Below are positions 1 through 6,862 of a DNA stretch of 33,154 nucleotides, piece after piece. Position 1 is the stretch's first letter; every line of letters begins with the position of its first letter. The stretch lies in assembly GCF_900142125.1 (NCBI RefSeq), contig NZ_FQZT01000020.1, forward strand, positions 1-33,154, written 5' to 3'. The notes under the pieces are model-generated. The model saw only the letters and a list, made by a program, of their open reading frames with translations, had not been told where the DNA came from and ran no database searches. The stretch is from Malonomonas rubra DSM 5091 (GTDB lineage Bacteria; Desulfobacterota; Desulfuromonadia; Desulfuromonadales; Geopsychrobacteraceae). The position numbers and the translations under genes are program-made.

Positions 1-1
1 C

Positions 2-298
2 GGCTTGCAGGCTGAAGGCTATTCTCACAAAGCCATCATTCAGAGCAAGACCGCCGAAAAAGAAAGCGTGCTGCCGGGCGTCCACTTGGTAACGTCACTA
101 GCAAAGCGGGTTATGCTCGGCACCTTCCAGGGGCGCTTTGACCCGCAGTATTTGCAGCGCTACCTGGATGAATATGTCTTTCGCTTCAATCGCCGTAGCT
201 GCAGAGCAGTTGGTAAGCGATTTTGGCGAATCATGCAACAAGCCGCTCAATCAGCGCCAGTTCCTTTGAAGAATCTGGTTCTGGAACCTGCTACTTGA
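2..298 (+). CDS. IS1595-family (ISXO2-like) transposase, C-terminal part, cut by left window edge
   Basis: The reading frame is open from the first bases and ends at TGA 296-298, so only the C-terminal ~98 residues are visible. The first in-frame TTG (base 5) is probably an internal leucine, not a start. The segment LGTFQGRF..YLQRYLDEYVFRFNRR is characteristic of the end of the ISXO2-like DDE transposase domain, where the YLDE-FRFNRR stretch supplies the last catalytic acidic residue. The protein would cut and join the ends of its own insertion sequence. The frame has no stop or frameshift in the visible part. Whether the element is whole cannot be judged, and no terminal inverted repeat could be fixed between 299 and 342. 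The element abuts the 3' end of the convergent flavoprotein gene without disrupting it. Confidence 0.85.
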   Translation, partial: GLQAEGYSHKAIIQSKTAEKESVLPGVHLVTSLAKRVMLGTFQGRFDPQYLQRYLDEYVFRFNRRSCRAVGKRFWRIMQQAAQSAPVPLKNLVLEPAT

Positions 299-342
299 GC
301 GAGGTGGATAACCAGAAAAACCTTTTCCCTGAATCTTCAACC

Positions 343-1764
343 TCAGCTGTCTGCAGCAGCGCTCCTGCCGGCAATGCGACCGAAAACCAGACAATCGACA
401 ATGGCGGTGCTGCCCAAACGGCTGGCGCCATGAACGCCACCGGTGATTTCTCCGGCAGCGTAAAGGCCCGCTATCGGCTGATGGTCGGCGATACCGATCA
501 CCTGCGCCCGGCTGTTGATCTGCACACCACCCATGCAATGATGGACTTTCGGTAACAGGCGGATCGAGTAAAAGGGTGGGTGCTCAATCGGCTTCAAGTC
601 AGCCGCCAAAGGCTTACCGAACTCGGCGTCACGCCCATGTTCCAGCGACAGATGATAACGCTCAAGGGTTTCTTTCAGTGCGGTCAGCGGAATCTGGTTA
701 AAGTCGGCCAGCCCTTCAATCGAGTCGAAAGCCTTGACCACTCCGCGCTTGAGGCAGTTTTCCAGGGTAGTAGCATTTTTCACCCCTTCGCTATCGACAA
801 TAGCGACCGGGATCCGGTCTTTGGTCAACATGGCATCGGTGCGCAGACGCCGATCAGAGCCCTCGTTGACGAAACGTTTGCCGGTTTTTGCATCGACCAT
901 GATGCCGTAGGGAAACCCGGCCAGCATAGTAAACATGGAACCGACGCCCCAGCCTTTTTCATCGCTCGATGCCCAGGGGCCCATCTGGATCCAGGAAAGG
1001 TGTACCGGTGTGGCCCCCGCCTGCAACGCGACAACCAGCGCATCCGCAGTTGCGCCAAGCTGGTTGGTGGTTTCGATTTTCTCGTTCAAGCGTGGGTCCT
1101 GAGTCATGCGGAACTCAACATCGCGGCCGAAGCCGCCGCAGGCCAACACCACGCCACGCCGAGCCCGAACCCGCTGCAGGCGGCCGGAATCTTTATTCGG
1201 AAACAGATAATCACAACACAGCTCTACGCCTTCAACCCGGCCGTTTTCATCTTTCAGCAGCGCACAGAGGAGAGTCTTCATCTGCACCGGGATCTCCAGC
1301 TCGCGACACTTGGCCAGCATCGGCTGAATGATCCCTGAACCGGTACCGTTGGCGGTAACGTAAGTGCGTGCCACCGAGTGGCCTCCCAGATAATTCAGGT
1401 TTTCACTGTATTTAACGCCGAGAAAGGCTTGCGTCCATTGAAGGATCTCCGGCGACTGCTCCGCGACCAGTCGCGCCAGCTCCGGATGATTCAGATCCAT
1501 CCCGGCGGTCAGCATATCTGCGAACAGCAACTCCGGCGAGTCTTCGATGCCTTCACGCTGCTGCAACGGCGATCCGGCCACCGCCACCAGTCCACCGCTG
1601 ATCGCCGAATTGCCGCCGGGAATGCGCATCTTCTCGAGCACGATAACGCTCGCGCCAGCCTGCTTCGCCTCGATAGCAGCAGCTAAGCCGGCAAAACCAG
1701 AGCCGACCACCACCACGTCGTATTCTTCATCCCAGATCATTTTCTCGCTCATTGTGTTACCCAT
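343..1764 (-). CDS. FAD-dependent fumarate-reductase/flavocytochrome-c-like oxidoreductase
   Basis: Predicted 473-residue flavoprotein of the succinate dehydrogenase/fumarate reductase family. An N-terminal dinucleotide-binding motif VVVVGSGFAGLAAA (about residues 17-30) is followed by E44, the usual ribose-contacting acid, and by PGGNSAISGG. The middle carries GKRFVNEGSDRR, matching the substrate-site region with the catalytic Arg of this family. The C-terminus has HHCMGGV and GLYAAGEITGGVHG-SRLGSTA, the FAD-capping motifs of flavocytochrome c and urocanate/fumarate reductases. There is no heme domain, FMN-binding domain or signal peptide, so it should be cytoplasmic and use an unknown electron donor. 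The substrate (fumarate, urocanate, a 3-oxosteroid or another enoate) cannot be read from sequence. It starts 5 bases after the PAS-LuxR gene stop, implying one operon. A second ATG 12 bases downstream is an equally plausible start. Confidence 0.88.
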   Translation of the reverse strand: MGNTMSEKMIWDEEYDVVVVGSGFAGLAAAIEAKQAGASVIVLEKMRIPGGNSAISGGLVAVAGSPLQQREGIEDSPELLFADMLTAGMDLNHPELARLVAEQSPEILQWTQAFLGVKYSENLNYLGGHSVARTYVTANGTGSGIIQPMLAKCRELEIPVQMKTLLCALLKDENGRVEGVELCCDYLFPNKDSGRLQRVRARRGVVLACGGFGRDVEFRMTQDPRLNEKIETTNQLGATADALVVALQAGATPVHLSWIQMGPWASSDEKGWGVGSMFTMLAGFPYGIMVDAKTGKRFVNEGSDRRLRTDAMLTKDRIPVAIVDSEGVKNATTLENCLKRGVVKAFDSIEGLADFNQIPLTALKETLERYHLSLEHGRDAEFGKPLAADLKPIEHPPFYSIRLLPKVHHCMGGVQINSRAQVIGIADHQPIAGLYAAGEITGGVHGASRLGSTAIVDCLVFGRIAGRSAAADS

Positions 1765-1769
1765 TTCAC

Positions 1770-3470
1770 TTAACGATCACCTTCAAGTCCACCCAGATCG
1801 ACATTGCGATTGGCGAGGAAGGTGTGAAGATTGACCGTTTTTCCGCTTAAGCCAAGCTTCTTGCGGATGTTTTTGCGATGCGTCTGGATCGTCTCGAAAG
1901 ACAGATTCATCGCCTCGCAGATTTCCTTGCCGGTCAGGCCAGACTTGATAAAACGGCAGATTTTTAATTCCGTTTTGCTGAGTTTCAGCAGATCTCCATC
2001 CAGCTCCTTTTCGAAACCTGTGGTCAGGGAGACCAGTTGTTCGCTCAACATGTTGAGGTAGCTGGAGCGCACATCGGCATTCTTTTCCTTGCGCACCTTC
2101 TCCAGCCCCGGCAACAGTGATGAGCGGATGCGATGACTGAGATTCTGCTCCGCTTCCTGCCGGTCACTTTCGATCGATTTGAGCACGTTGCGCAGAGTGA
2201 CGTTCATCTCCTCGCTCTGCAACTTCTCCGCCCGCAGCCCATCCTCCAGCGCTCGCTGCTCGGTAATATCCCGCACGATCACAGGCCAGAACTGCTTCCC
2301 ATCGAGCTTCATGCTGGAGATGATGATATCAGTGGGGAAGGTTTTCCCATCAACGTAAATACTGGTCACCTCGACCCGCTGTCGTTGCCCATCCAGCAGG
2401 TTCTGACAAATGTCATTCATCGCCATACAGCCCTGATGGTCTATCAAGCTGCAGAACGGAGTCCCGATCAGAACCTCGAGGGGAATACCATAGATTTCGC
2501 TTGCCTGCTGGTTCGCCTTGACGATCTCACGATCACTATCGATCAGCAGAATCCCCTTACCGACCGATTGAAAAACCGCATCGAGCATCTTTTCCGAATT
2601 CGCCAGTGCACGAGTTCGCTCATCGACCCGCTGTTCCAGCAACTGCCGATGATCGACGATGCAGGTGATATCGCTCAGAATCAGCATCACCCCGGAAAGA
2701 GAGATGGAGATATGCGACAAAGGCTTTATCTGCAGGTTAAAAACCCGGTTGAAACCATCGCTCGTGAGGCTGACTTCATGCTGCCGGTTCGGTTCCGTCT
2801 GGCTCAGCAGGGCATTCAGGTCCTCGCCCGGCAAGCCCAGCAGTTCGCCGCAAAAAGAGCCGATCAGTTGTCGCCCGGAAAAAAAGACCCGTGCTTCCGG
2901 GTTGGCTTCGCGGACGGTGCCGTCACCATCTGTGATCAGGACCAGGTTGGAGGTCGATTCAAAGATGCTTTCATAGGTGTTTTTGTCGCGCGCCAGTTTG
3001 CGATTGGCCTGCTCCAGCAAAGCCAGGTTCTGCGCTTTATCTGTCGCTTCCCAATCAGCAACAATAATGGCTTCAACCAGATCGAAATAGCGTCGAATCA
3101 GGGTCAATGCCTGCAGCTTGGCCGCATCGAACAACACCATCCCGGAGATCATATCCTCCAACGCCAGACGCATCGCTTTGAAACAGCCGAGGCTCATCTC
3201 AAGCCTGCTACCACGCGCTCTCTGTTCCCGGGCCGCCTGCAGAAAAAACTCGCTGCAGGATGAATTTTCCCGCAGCTGCTTCAGGTGTGGCATCTGCTCA
3301 AGCCGACCCAGCTCCTTTAGCGCTTTGAGCAGTGCGTAAAACGCCCTGATCGATTCGTCGCGGGTGGCGAAGGTCAGCTTGAAATAGCCGAGCTGGCGCA
3401 GATGTTCCGCCCAGCGGAGCAGAAAATCCTCCAGCCCTTCGTCTAATTGCAGAATGACATCATCAAGCAT
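1770..3470 (-). CDS. PAS-PAS-LuxR transcriptional regulator
   Basis: Predicted 566-residue cytoplasmic regulator. Residues 1-150 form a helical domain I do not recognise. They are followed by two PAS domains (about 165-280 and 293-405; the second ends with the typical VIVRDITEQRALE), short coiled-coil linkers, and a LuxR/GerE helix-turn-helix at about 495-555 (LSKTELKICRFIKSGLTGKEI, then SFETIQTHRKNIRKKLGL). There is no receiver or kinase domain and no membrane segment, so it probably acts as a one-component sensor binding a small ligand or cofactor through PAS. It is the first gene of a two-gene unit with the flavoprotein, suggesting that it controls that enzyme or its pathway. The ATG at 3470 has only a weak Shine-Dalgarno sequence. 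Long open frames on the opposite strand across this gene are shadows. Confidence 0.88.
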   Translation of the reverse strand: MLDDVILQLDEGLEDFLLRWAEHLRQLGYFKLTFATRDESIRAFYALLKALKELGRLEQMPHLKQLRENSSCSEFFLQAAREQRARGSRLEMSLGCFKAMRLALEDMISGMVLFDAAKLQALTLIRRYFDLVEAIIVADWEATDKAQNLALLEQANRKLARDKNTYESIFESTSNLVLITDGDGTVREANPEARVFFSGRQLIGSFCGELLGLPGEDLNALLSQTEPNRQHEVSLTSDGFNRVFNLQIKPLSHISISLSGVMLILSDITCIVDHRQLLEQRVDERTRALANSEKMLDAVFQSVGKGILLIDSDREIVKANQQASEIYGIPLEVLIGTPFCSLIDHQGCMAMNDICQNLLDGQRQRVEVTSIYVDGKTFPTDIIISSMKLDGKQFWPVIVRDITEQRALEDGLRAEKLQSEEMNVTLRNVLKSIESDRQEAEQNLSHRIRSSLLPGLEKVRKEKNADVRSSYLNMLSEQLVSLTTGFEKELDGDLLKLSKTELKICRFIKSGLTGKEICEAMNLSFETIQTHRKNIRKKLGLSGKTVNLHTFLANRNVDLGGLEGDR

Positions 3471-3635
3471 GAACTATACGTCCGCAAAACCTTTGTTAGA
3501 GTTATCTCACCCTGACACTCATAATACTTTCGTTGCTGGCTGTCAATTCATTCAGACATTGACAAGAAATTTCCTCTGCCAAGCAATCTGTGCTATTTAA
3601 GGGACTTACAAAAGTTGAGGTTGATGGAGAGGCCC

Positions 3636-4034
3636 ATGAAGCTGCTACCGGTATTGTTCGCCCTGTTTTTGCTCTGCTCCTGCTCGAGCGGTAAGCCTCA
3701 GTTTGTCCCGCCACCGCCGCCGGAAGAGCCGGAACCGGTAATTGAGCAGACGGAATCACCCCTGCAGCAGGAGGCCGAGGAAGTCACAACACCGCCGGTT
3801 GAGGAGAACAGTTTTCTGGCGATTCTGCTGAAGGAAGGCACACCGGAAGAAAACATCATCCCCCGCTCGAAGGAGCAGGTTGCCGTATATCAGAAAGGCG
3901 AGCTGGTTCGTTTCTACTACTTCAAGCGCAACAGGCTGGTTGACCAGCGCGATTACCCGGCTGAAAATATCAGGCTGATGAAAGCGGCCGGCAACTATCC
4001 CTCTACGATCCTGCAGGATATGGGGATCGAATAA
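3636..4034 (+). CDS. Small lipoprotein, function unknown
   Basis: 132 residues from the ATG at 3636, chosen because GGAGAGG (3626-3632) precedes it; the frame is open to 3615 but without a better start. The N-terminus MKLLPVLFALFLLCSCSS is a signal peptide ending in a lipobox (L-C-S-C), so the mature protein should be lipid-anchored at a Cys near residue 15. A low-complexity Pro/Glu-rich linker follows (PPPPPEEPEP and onward), then a compact C-terminal domain of about 70 residues containing YQKGELVRFYYFKRNRLVDQRDY. The pattern suggests an anchored domain held off the membrane by a flexible tether. I do not recognise the family. The gene is monocistronic and converges on the His-rich gene. Confidence 0.75.
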   Translation: MKLLPVLFALFLLCSCSSGKPQFVPPPPPEEPEPVIEQTESPLQQEAEEVTTPPVEENSFLAILLKEGTPEENIIPRSKEQVAVYQKGELVRFYYFKRNRLVDQRDYPAENIRLMKAAGNYPSTILQDMGIE

Positions 4035-4043
4035 ACTATCCAC

Positions 4044-4073
4044 AAAAAAAGGCCGCCTGAAAATCAGGCGGCC
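4044..4073 (-). terminator. Rho-independent terminator for the His-rich gene (minus strand)
   Basis: Perfect 10-bp stem GGCCGCCTGA / TCAGGCGGCC (4051-4060 and 4064-4073) with an AAA loop. On the minus strand it is followed by seven T (complement of 4044-4050), so it should stop transcripts of the gene ending at 4140. On the plus strand there is no T-tract after the stem, so it is at best a weak stop for the lipoprotein gene. Confidence 0.85.
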
Positions 4074-4139
4074 ATGCCAAACAGCAAGCGAAATGAGCGG
4101 GGAGACCCGTCGAACCACTCTTTTCCGGCTTACTGTAAT

Positions 4140-4499
4140 TTACCAGTCGATATGGAAAACCAGGTGCGGCAGCCCGACCAGGATAGCCGCTTTCGTGTCG
4201 ACATGCCGGCGCTGATCACGGTGATGCTGCACATAGTGCCGCCGCGCTTTACGTTCCTTCCGCTCGTGACGCAGCTCACGCTTCACCTGCTTGCGTACTT
4301 CCTTTTTTATCTGATGCTGACGCCACTTGACGCCGGGACGGTGCTCATAGCGGTGGTAGTCGCCCTTATACTTGTCTTTCACCCAACTGTTATGATGTCG
4401 CGGGCCATCGTCGTAACGATCGCCGCCGTGAGCCATTGCCAACATCGGGGTTGCCAGAAAAATCAAACCGGCTATCAAAATCGCTAATCTTGTTTTCAT
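4140..4499 (-). CDS. Small basic His/Arg-rich secreted protein
   Basis: 119 residues. The start is supported by a strong AAAGGAGGATG sequence just before the ATG at 4499. The N-terminus MKTRLAILIAGLIFLATPMLAMA is a clear signal peptide with likely cleavage after AMA. The mature part is very rich in His, Arg and Lys (HGGDRYDDGPRHH, HRYEHRPG, RHERKERKARRHYVQHHRDQRRH) and ends in a short hydrophobic patch GLPHLVFHIDW. No enzyme motif is visible. Histidine clusters could bind metals and the basic stretch could bind a polyanion, but both ideas are inference. The coiled, charged central region resembles small periplasmic proteins annotated only as hypothetical. It is a single-gene unit ended by the hairpin at 4044-4073. 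Confidence 0.75.
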   Translation of the reverse strand: MKTRLAILIAGLIFLATPMLAMAHGGDRYDDGPRHHNSWVKDKYKGDYHRYEHRPGVKWRQHQIKKEVRKQVKRELRHERKERKARRHYVQHHRDQRRHVDTKAAILVGLPHLVFHIDW

Positions 4500-4742
4500 G
4501 TCATCCTCCTTTGTGAGTGACTGCCGTTATTGCGCTGTCTTGCTGTTGAGATCACTCTACCGAATTCAAACGACCGTTTCATTCGACATCGACCAAGATA
4601 CCTCCTGATGTCGACTCGATTTTATGTATTTTCAGCCAGTTATGTGTAGCAACATCGGCTTCACAAAAACCCTTTCCCGAGCACTTTATGAGCCAAAACG
4701 CACAACTATTGACCGAAATATCACCTTTTTTTCTTACCCCGG

Positions 4743-4772
4743 TTGTTATTTAAAACTCGAGTGCTATATATT
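4743..4772 (+). promoter_or_regulatory. Candidate sigma-70 promoter for the selenoperoxiredoxin gene
   Basis: TTGTTA (4743-4748) and TATATT (4767-4772) are separated by 18 bases. An overlapping reading as an extended -10 (TGC-TATATA, 4762-4770) is also possible. It sits about 40 bases upstream of the first start codon. Call by consensus match only. Confidence 0.35.
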
Positions 4773-4784
4773 GAGGATATCTTT

Positions 4785-4800
4785 AGTAATAATTATTCCT
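4785..4800. promoter_or_regulatory. AT-rich dyad in the selenoperoxiredoxin leader, possible operator
   Basis: AGTAATAA-TTATTCCT is an inverted repeat with a single mismatched pair over 16 bases, ending immediately before the Shine-Dalgarno sequence. Its AT-rich composition loosely recalls PerR/Fur-type boxes, which control peroxide genes in many bacteria. The match to any consensus is imperfect, so this is only a candidate site. Confidence 0.3.
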
Positions 4801-4814
4801 AAAAAGGAGGAGCC

Positions 4815-5546
4815 ATGGCTGAAGAATTATCTGCCGGCTGTGAACGTCCCACAGGCGGCCCGGTTTCTGAACCGGAAACAGTTGAAAACACGGAACAGAC
4901 TGCAATTCCCAAGGAGGAGAGAAAAATGATTATGGTTGGCCAGAAAGCCCCGGATTTTACGGCACCGGGCTACCTTAACGGACAATTTGCCGATTTCAAA
5001 CTTTCCGACTACTACGGCAACGGCAAGTGGGCGCTGCTCTGCTTTTATCCCGGCGACTTCACATTTGTCTGAGCGACTGAAATTTCAGCAGTTGCTGAAA
5101 AATACGAAGAATTCCAAAATCTGAACGTTAATGTCCTGTCGATGAGTATTGACAGCATGTTCGTGCACAAAATGTGGAATGACGACGAGTTGTCGAAGAT
5201 GATCAAGGCAGGCGGCAAGGTCCCGTTCCCGATGCTGTCCGATCCGGGTGGCCGAATCGGCAGTGCTTACGGCGTTTACTCCGAGGCGATGGGTGTCGAA
5301 ACCCGCGGTCGTTTTATCATCGACCCGGACGGCATCGTCCAGGGGTTTGAAGTCTTGACCCCGCCGGTCGGCCGCAACATCAACGAGTCCCTGCGCCAGG
5401 TGCAAGCCTTCCAGTTGGTGCGTGCCAGTGGCGGGGCGGAAGCGACCCCATCCGGCTGGAAACCTGGTAAGAAAGTCCTCAAGCCAGGCCCGGGTCTGGT
5501 CGGCAAGGTGTGGGAAGAGTGGTCAACCGACATGGCTTTCGATTGA
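4815..5546 (+). CDS. prxU: Selenocysteine-containing peroxiredoxin (TGA at 5070-5072 read as Sec)
   Basis: AhpC/TSA-type peroxiredoxin that should reduce H2O2 and organic peroxides. The frame runs 4815-5546 (243 residues) and is interrupted only by TGA 5070-5072. That codon sits exactly where the peroxidatic Cys belongs: PGDFTFV-U-ATE, matching the family P-x3-T-x2-C motif. The catalytic Arg (RGRFIIDPDG) is also present. Downstream sequence is fully conserved in the same frame, and a bacterial SECIS-like hairpin follows, so this is recoding and not a broken gene. Two starts are possible. ATG 4815 follows AAAAAGGAGGAG; ATG 4926 follows AAGGAGGAGAG and gives a 206-residue, family-typical protein. 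I list the longer form. No Cys occurs after Sec: the usual resolving-Cys region reads GAEATPSGW. The only cysteines are C76 and, in the longer form, C9. A terminator follows the gene. Confidence 0.93.
5083..5100 (+). promoter_or_regulatory. bSECIS-like hairpin directing Sec insertion at TGA 5070-5072
   Basis: TTTCAGC-AGTT-GCTGAAA forms a perfect 7-bp stem with a four-base loop. The loop begins 17 nt after the TGA, and G is the second loop base. These features agree with the published general description of bacterial SECIS elements (hairpin shortly downstream of UGA, G among the first two loop bases). It lies inside the coding sequence, as in all bacterial cases. It would be bound by SelB carrying Sec-tRNA; no sel genes lie in this window. 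Confidence 0.8.
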
Positions 5547-5569
5547 TTTTCTGACCACGAGAAAAGAAG

Positions 5570-5600
5570 AAGGGCTGCCCGGTTTGGGCAGCCCTTTTCT
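5570..5600. terminator. Bidirectional terminator between prxU and the convergent lipoprotein gene
   Basis: AAGGGCTGCCC (5570-5580) pairs with GGGCAGCCCTT (5586-5596) around a GGTTT loop, followed by TTCT on the plus strand and by a T/C-rich tract on the minus strand. It lies 23 bases after the prxU stop and directly after the stop of the minus-strand lipoprotein at 5603, so it probably serves both. Confidence 0.85.
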
Positions 5601-5602
5601 GT

Positions 5603-6187
5603 TTAATCCAGCGTATTTACCGGCAGAGAGATGAATGGCAGGTTCAACCGGTCCGTGCGGACCCGGGCTTTTTGCAAAGCACCGCGCATCGCAGCCTGCT
5701 GCTGGTTATCTACGATGTAGTAATAACCTTCACTGACACCATGAAACATCTCCAGAGCGAGAAAATCGATCTTCGACAGGCCGACTCCCGGCAGAAACAA
5801 TTGTGGCGTTGTGATCCCCAGGCTGTCCTGATCCGTGCCAATAGCATTAAAGAAGAAATGTACCTGAAATTCAGCCTCATCCGGCGTATCGACCAAACGG
5901 CAACGATACTTGTGCAGCAGTTCCATCTGCAGTCGCTGCTGGGCAAAATCGCGCAGCGGTGCGTGCTCGGTCGCTTCAACGACCGGCTCGATAAAATACG
6001 TCTGCAGGAAAATGAGCTTTCCCTCCAGTTGTGCAAAATCATTCGCCGGCAACGCGTTGATCAACATATCCAGGCTCTGCGTCACCAGCCGCTGCTCGGT
6101 CACGCTGGCATAACGATCGTTCAGACCCCGTGTTGAACAGGCGCACAGAAAAAGCACAAACAACAGCAAAAAGCCCCAGCGTTTCAT
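5603..6187 (-). CDS. Lipoprotein, function unknown
   Basis: 194 residues from the ATG at 6187, chosen because it begins MKRWGFLLLFVLFLCACS, a signal peptide with lipobox L-C-A-C, and because GGAGGG lies just upstream. The longer open frame adds 11 residues before the signal and is unlikely. The mature protein is mixed alpha/beta with a central stretch DEAEFQVHFFFNAIGTDQDS and a segment TPQLFLPGVGLSKIDFLALEMFHGVSEGYYYIVD. It has no motif I can name; the layout resembles small outer-membrane lipoproteins of unknown function. The start overlaps the stop of the EVE-domain gene (ATGA at 6184-6187), so the two are translationally coupled and probably co-transcribed. Confidence 0.75.
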   Translation of the reverse strand: MKRWGFLLLFVLFLCACSTRGLNDRYASVTEQRLVTQSLDMLINALPANDFAQLEGKLIFLQTYFIEPVVEATEHAPLRDFAQQRLQMELLHKYRCRLVDTPDEAEFQVHFFFNAIGTDQDSLGITTPQLFLPGVGLSKIDFLALEMFHGVSEGYYYIVDNQQQAAMRGALQKARVRTDRLNLPFISLPVNTLD

Positions 6188-6651
6188 CTGCCCTCCTCCA
6201 ATTGCAGAATATAGTCCCACTCCGCCTTGCTAACCGGCATGATCGACAGCCGGTTGCCTTTGCGGACCAGCGGCATATTTTCCAATGGCTCATGCTCTTT
6301 CAGCTCGCTCAGCGATATCACCCGGTTGGTATGACGAATGTACTTGATATCGACCATGAACCAGCGCGGCTTGTCCGGTGAACTTTTCGGATCGAAATAT
6401 TTGCTCTGCGGATCGAAAGCCGTGTGATCGGGATAGCTCTCCCGTACCACTTCCATCAGCCCGACGATGCCCGGTGTTTCGCAATTGGAGTGATAAAAAA
6501 AGACCTGATCGCCAACTTTCATCTCATCCCGCATCATGTTGCGCGCCTGATAGTTGCGCACCCCGTCCCAGTGCTCGGTCTGTTTCGGCATCGCCTGTAA
6601 ATCATCAATGCTGAAAGCATTCGGCTCAGATTTCATCAGCCAGTAATTCAT
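6184..6651 (-). CDS. EVE-domain protein (thymocyte nuclear protein 1-like)
   Basis: 155 residues, the usual length of a stand-alone EVE protein. It begins MNYWLMKSEPNAFSIDDL, the hallmark start of the family, followed by WDGVRNYQARNMMRDEMKVGDQVFFYHSN, which forms the pocket that binds modified bases in PUA-like folds. It ends with NRLSIMPVSKAEWDYIL. EVE domains recognise modified nucleotides (for example 5-methylcytosine or its derivatives) in DNA or RNA. The bacterial stand-alone proteins have no firmly established target. No restriction nuclease is fused or adjacent, so a role in RNA or damage recognition is as likely as defence. It is the first gene of a two-gene unit with the lipoprotein. 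Confidence 0.9.
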   Translation of the reverse strand: MNYWLMKSEPNAFSIDDLQAMPKQTEHWDGVRNYQARNMMRDEMKVGDQVFFYHSNCETPGIVGLMEVVRESYPDHTAFDPQSKYFDPKSSPDKPRWFMVDIKYIRHTNRVISLSELKEHEPLENMPLVRKGNRLSIMPVSKAEWDYILQLEEGR

Positions 6652-6862
6652 TGTTTTCTCCCGGTTCTGCTTTTCCGTTCACCACAGTGGCGAAATCATC
6701 TCACGGCAAGGCTTTTAATAATTGATCAATACAACGCGACAATCGAACGCGTCAATATCATTGCAAGCCGATCGAACCGATATTCAGGGAAATATGCACC
6801 CTCGCTGGCAAACAAGCTAAAATCTGCTAATTTTTTAAAATAGCTGTTGATTGATTGGGGGA

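Larger units (their letters stand above)
4500..4814. other. 315-bp AT-rich divergent intergenic region
   Basis: Lies between the divergent His-rich gene and the selenoperoxiredoxin gene. It is noticeably more AT-rich than its surroundings. It should hold promoters for both genes. A candidate promoter and an AT-rich dyad are listed separately near the peroxiredoxin start. An open frame from 4624 lacks a ribosome-binding site and overlaps the peroxiredoxin in another frame, so I do not call it. Confidence 0.6.

Noticed and set aside
580-1338. 252-codon open frame on the plus strand
   Set aside because: Antisense to the FAD oxidoreductase, whose FAD motifs are intact; no start signal.
2133-3263. 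376-codon open frame on the plus strand
   Set aside because: Lies antisense within the PAS-LuxR gene, has no ribosome-binding site and no recognisable domain.
4624-4929. 101-codon open frame before the peroxiredoxin
   Set aside because: No ribosome-binding site at its start and its 3' third overlaps the peroxiredoxin in another frame; no homology-like pattern.
5070-5072. Peroxiredoxin as a pseudogene broken by a stop codon
   Set aside because: The TGA sits at the catalytic Cys position, the frame after it is fully conserved and a SECIS-like hairpin follows; recoding explains all of this.
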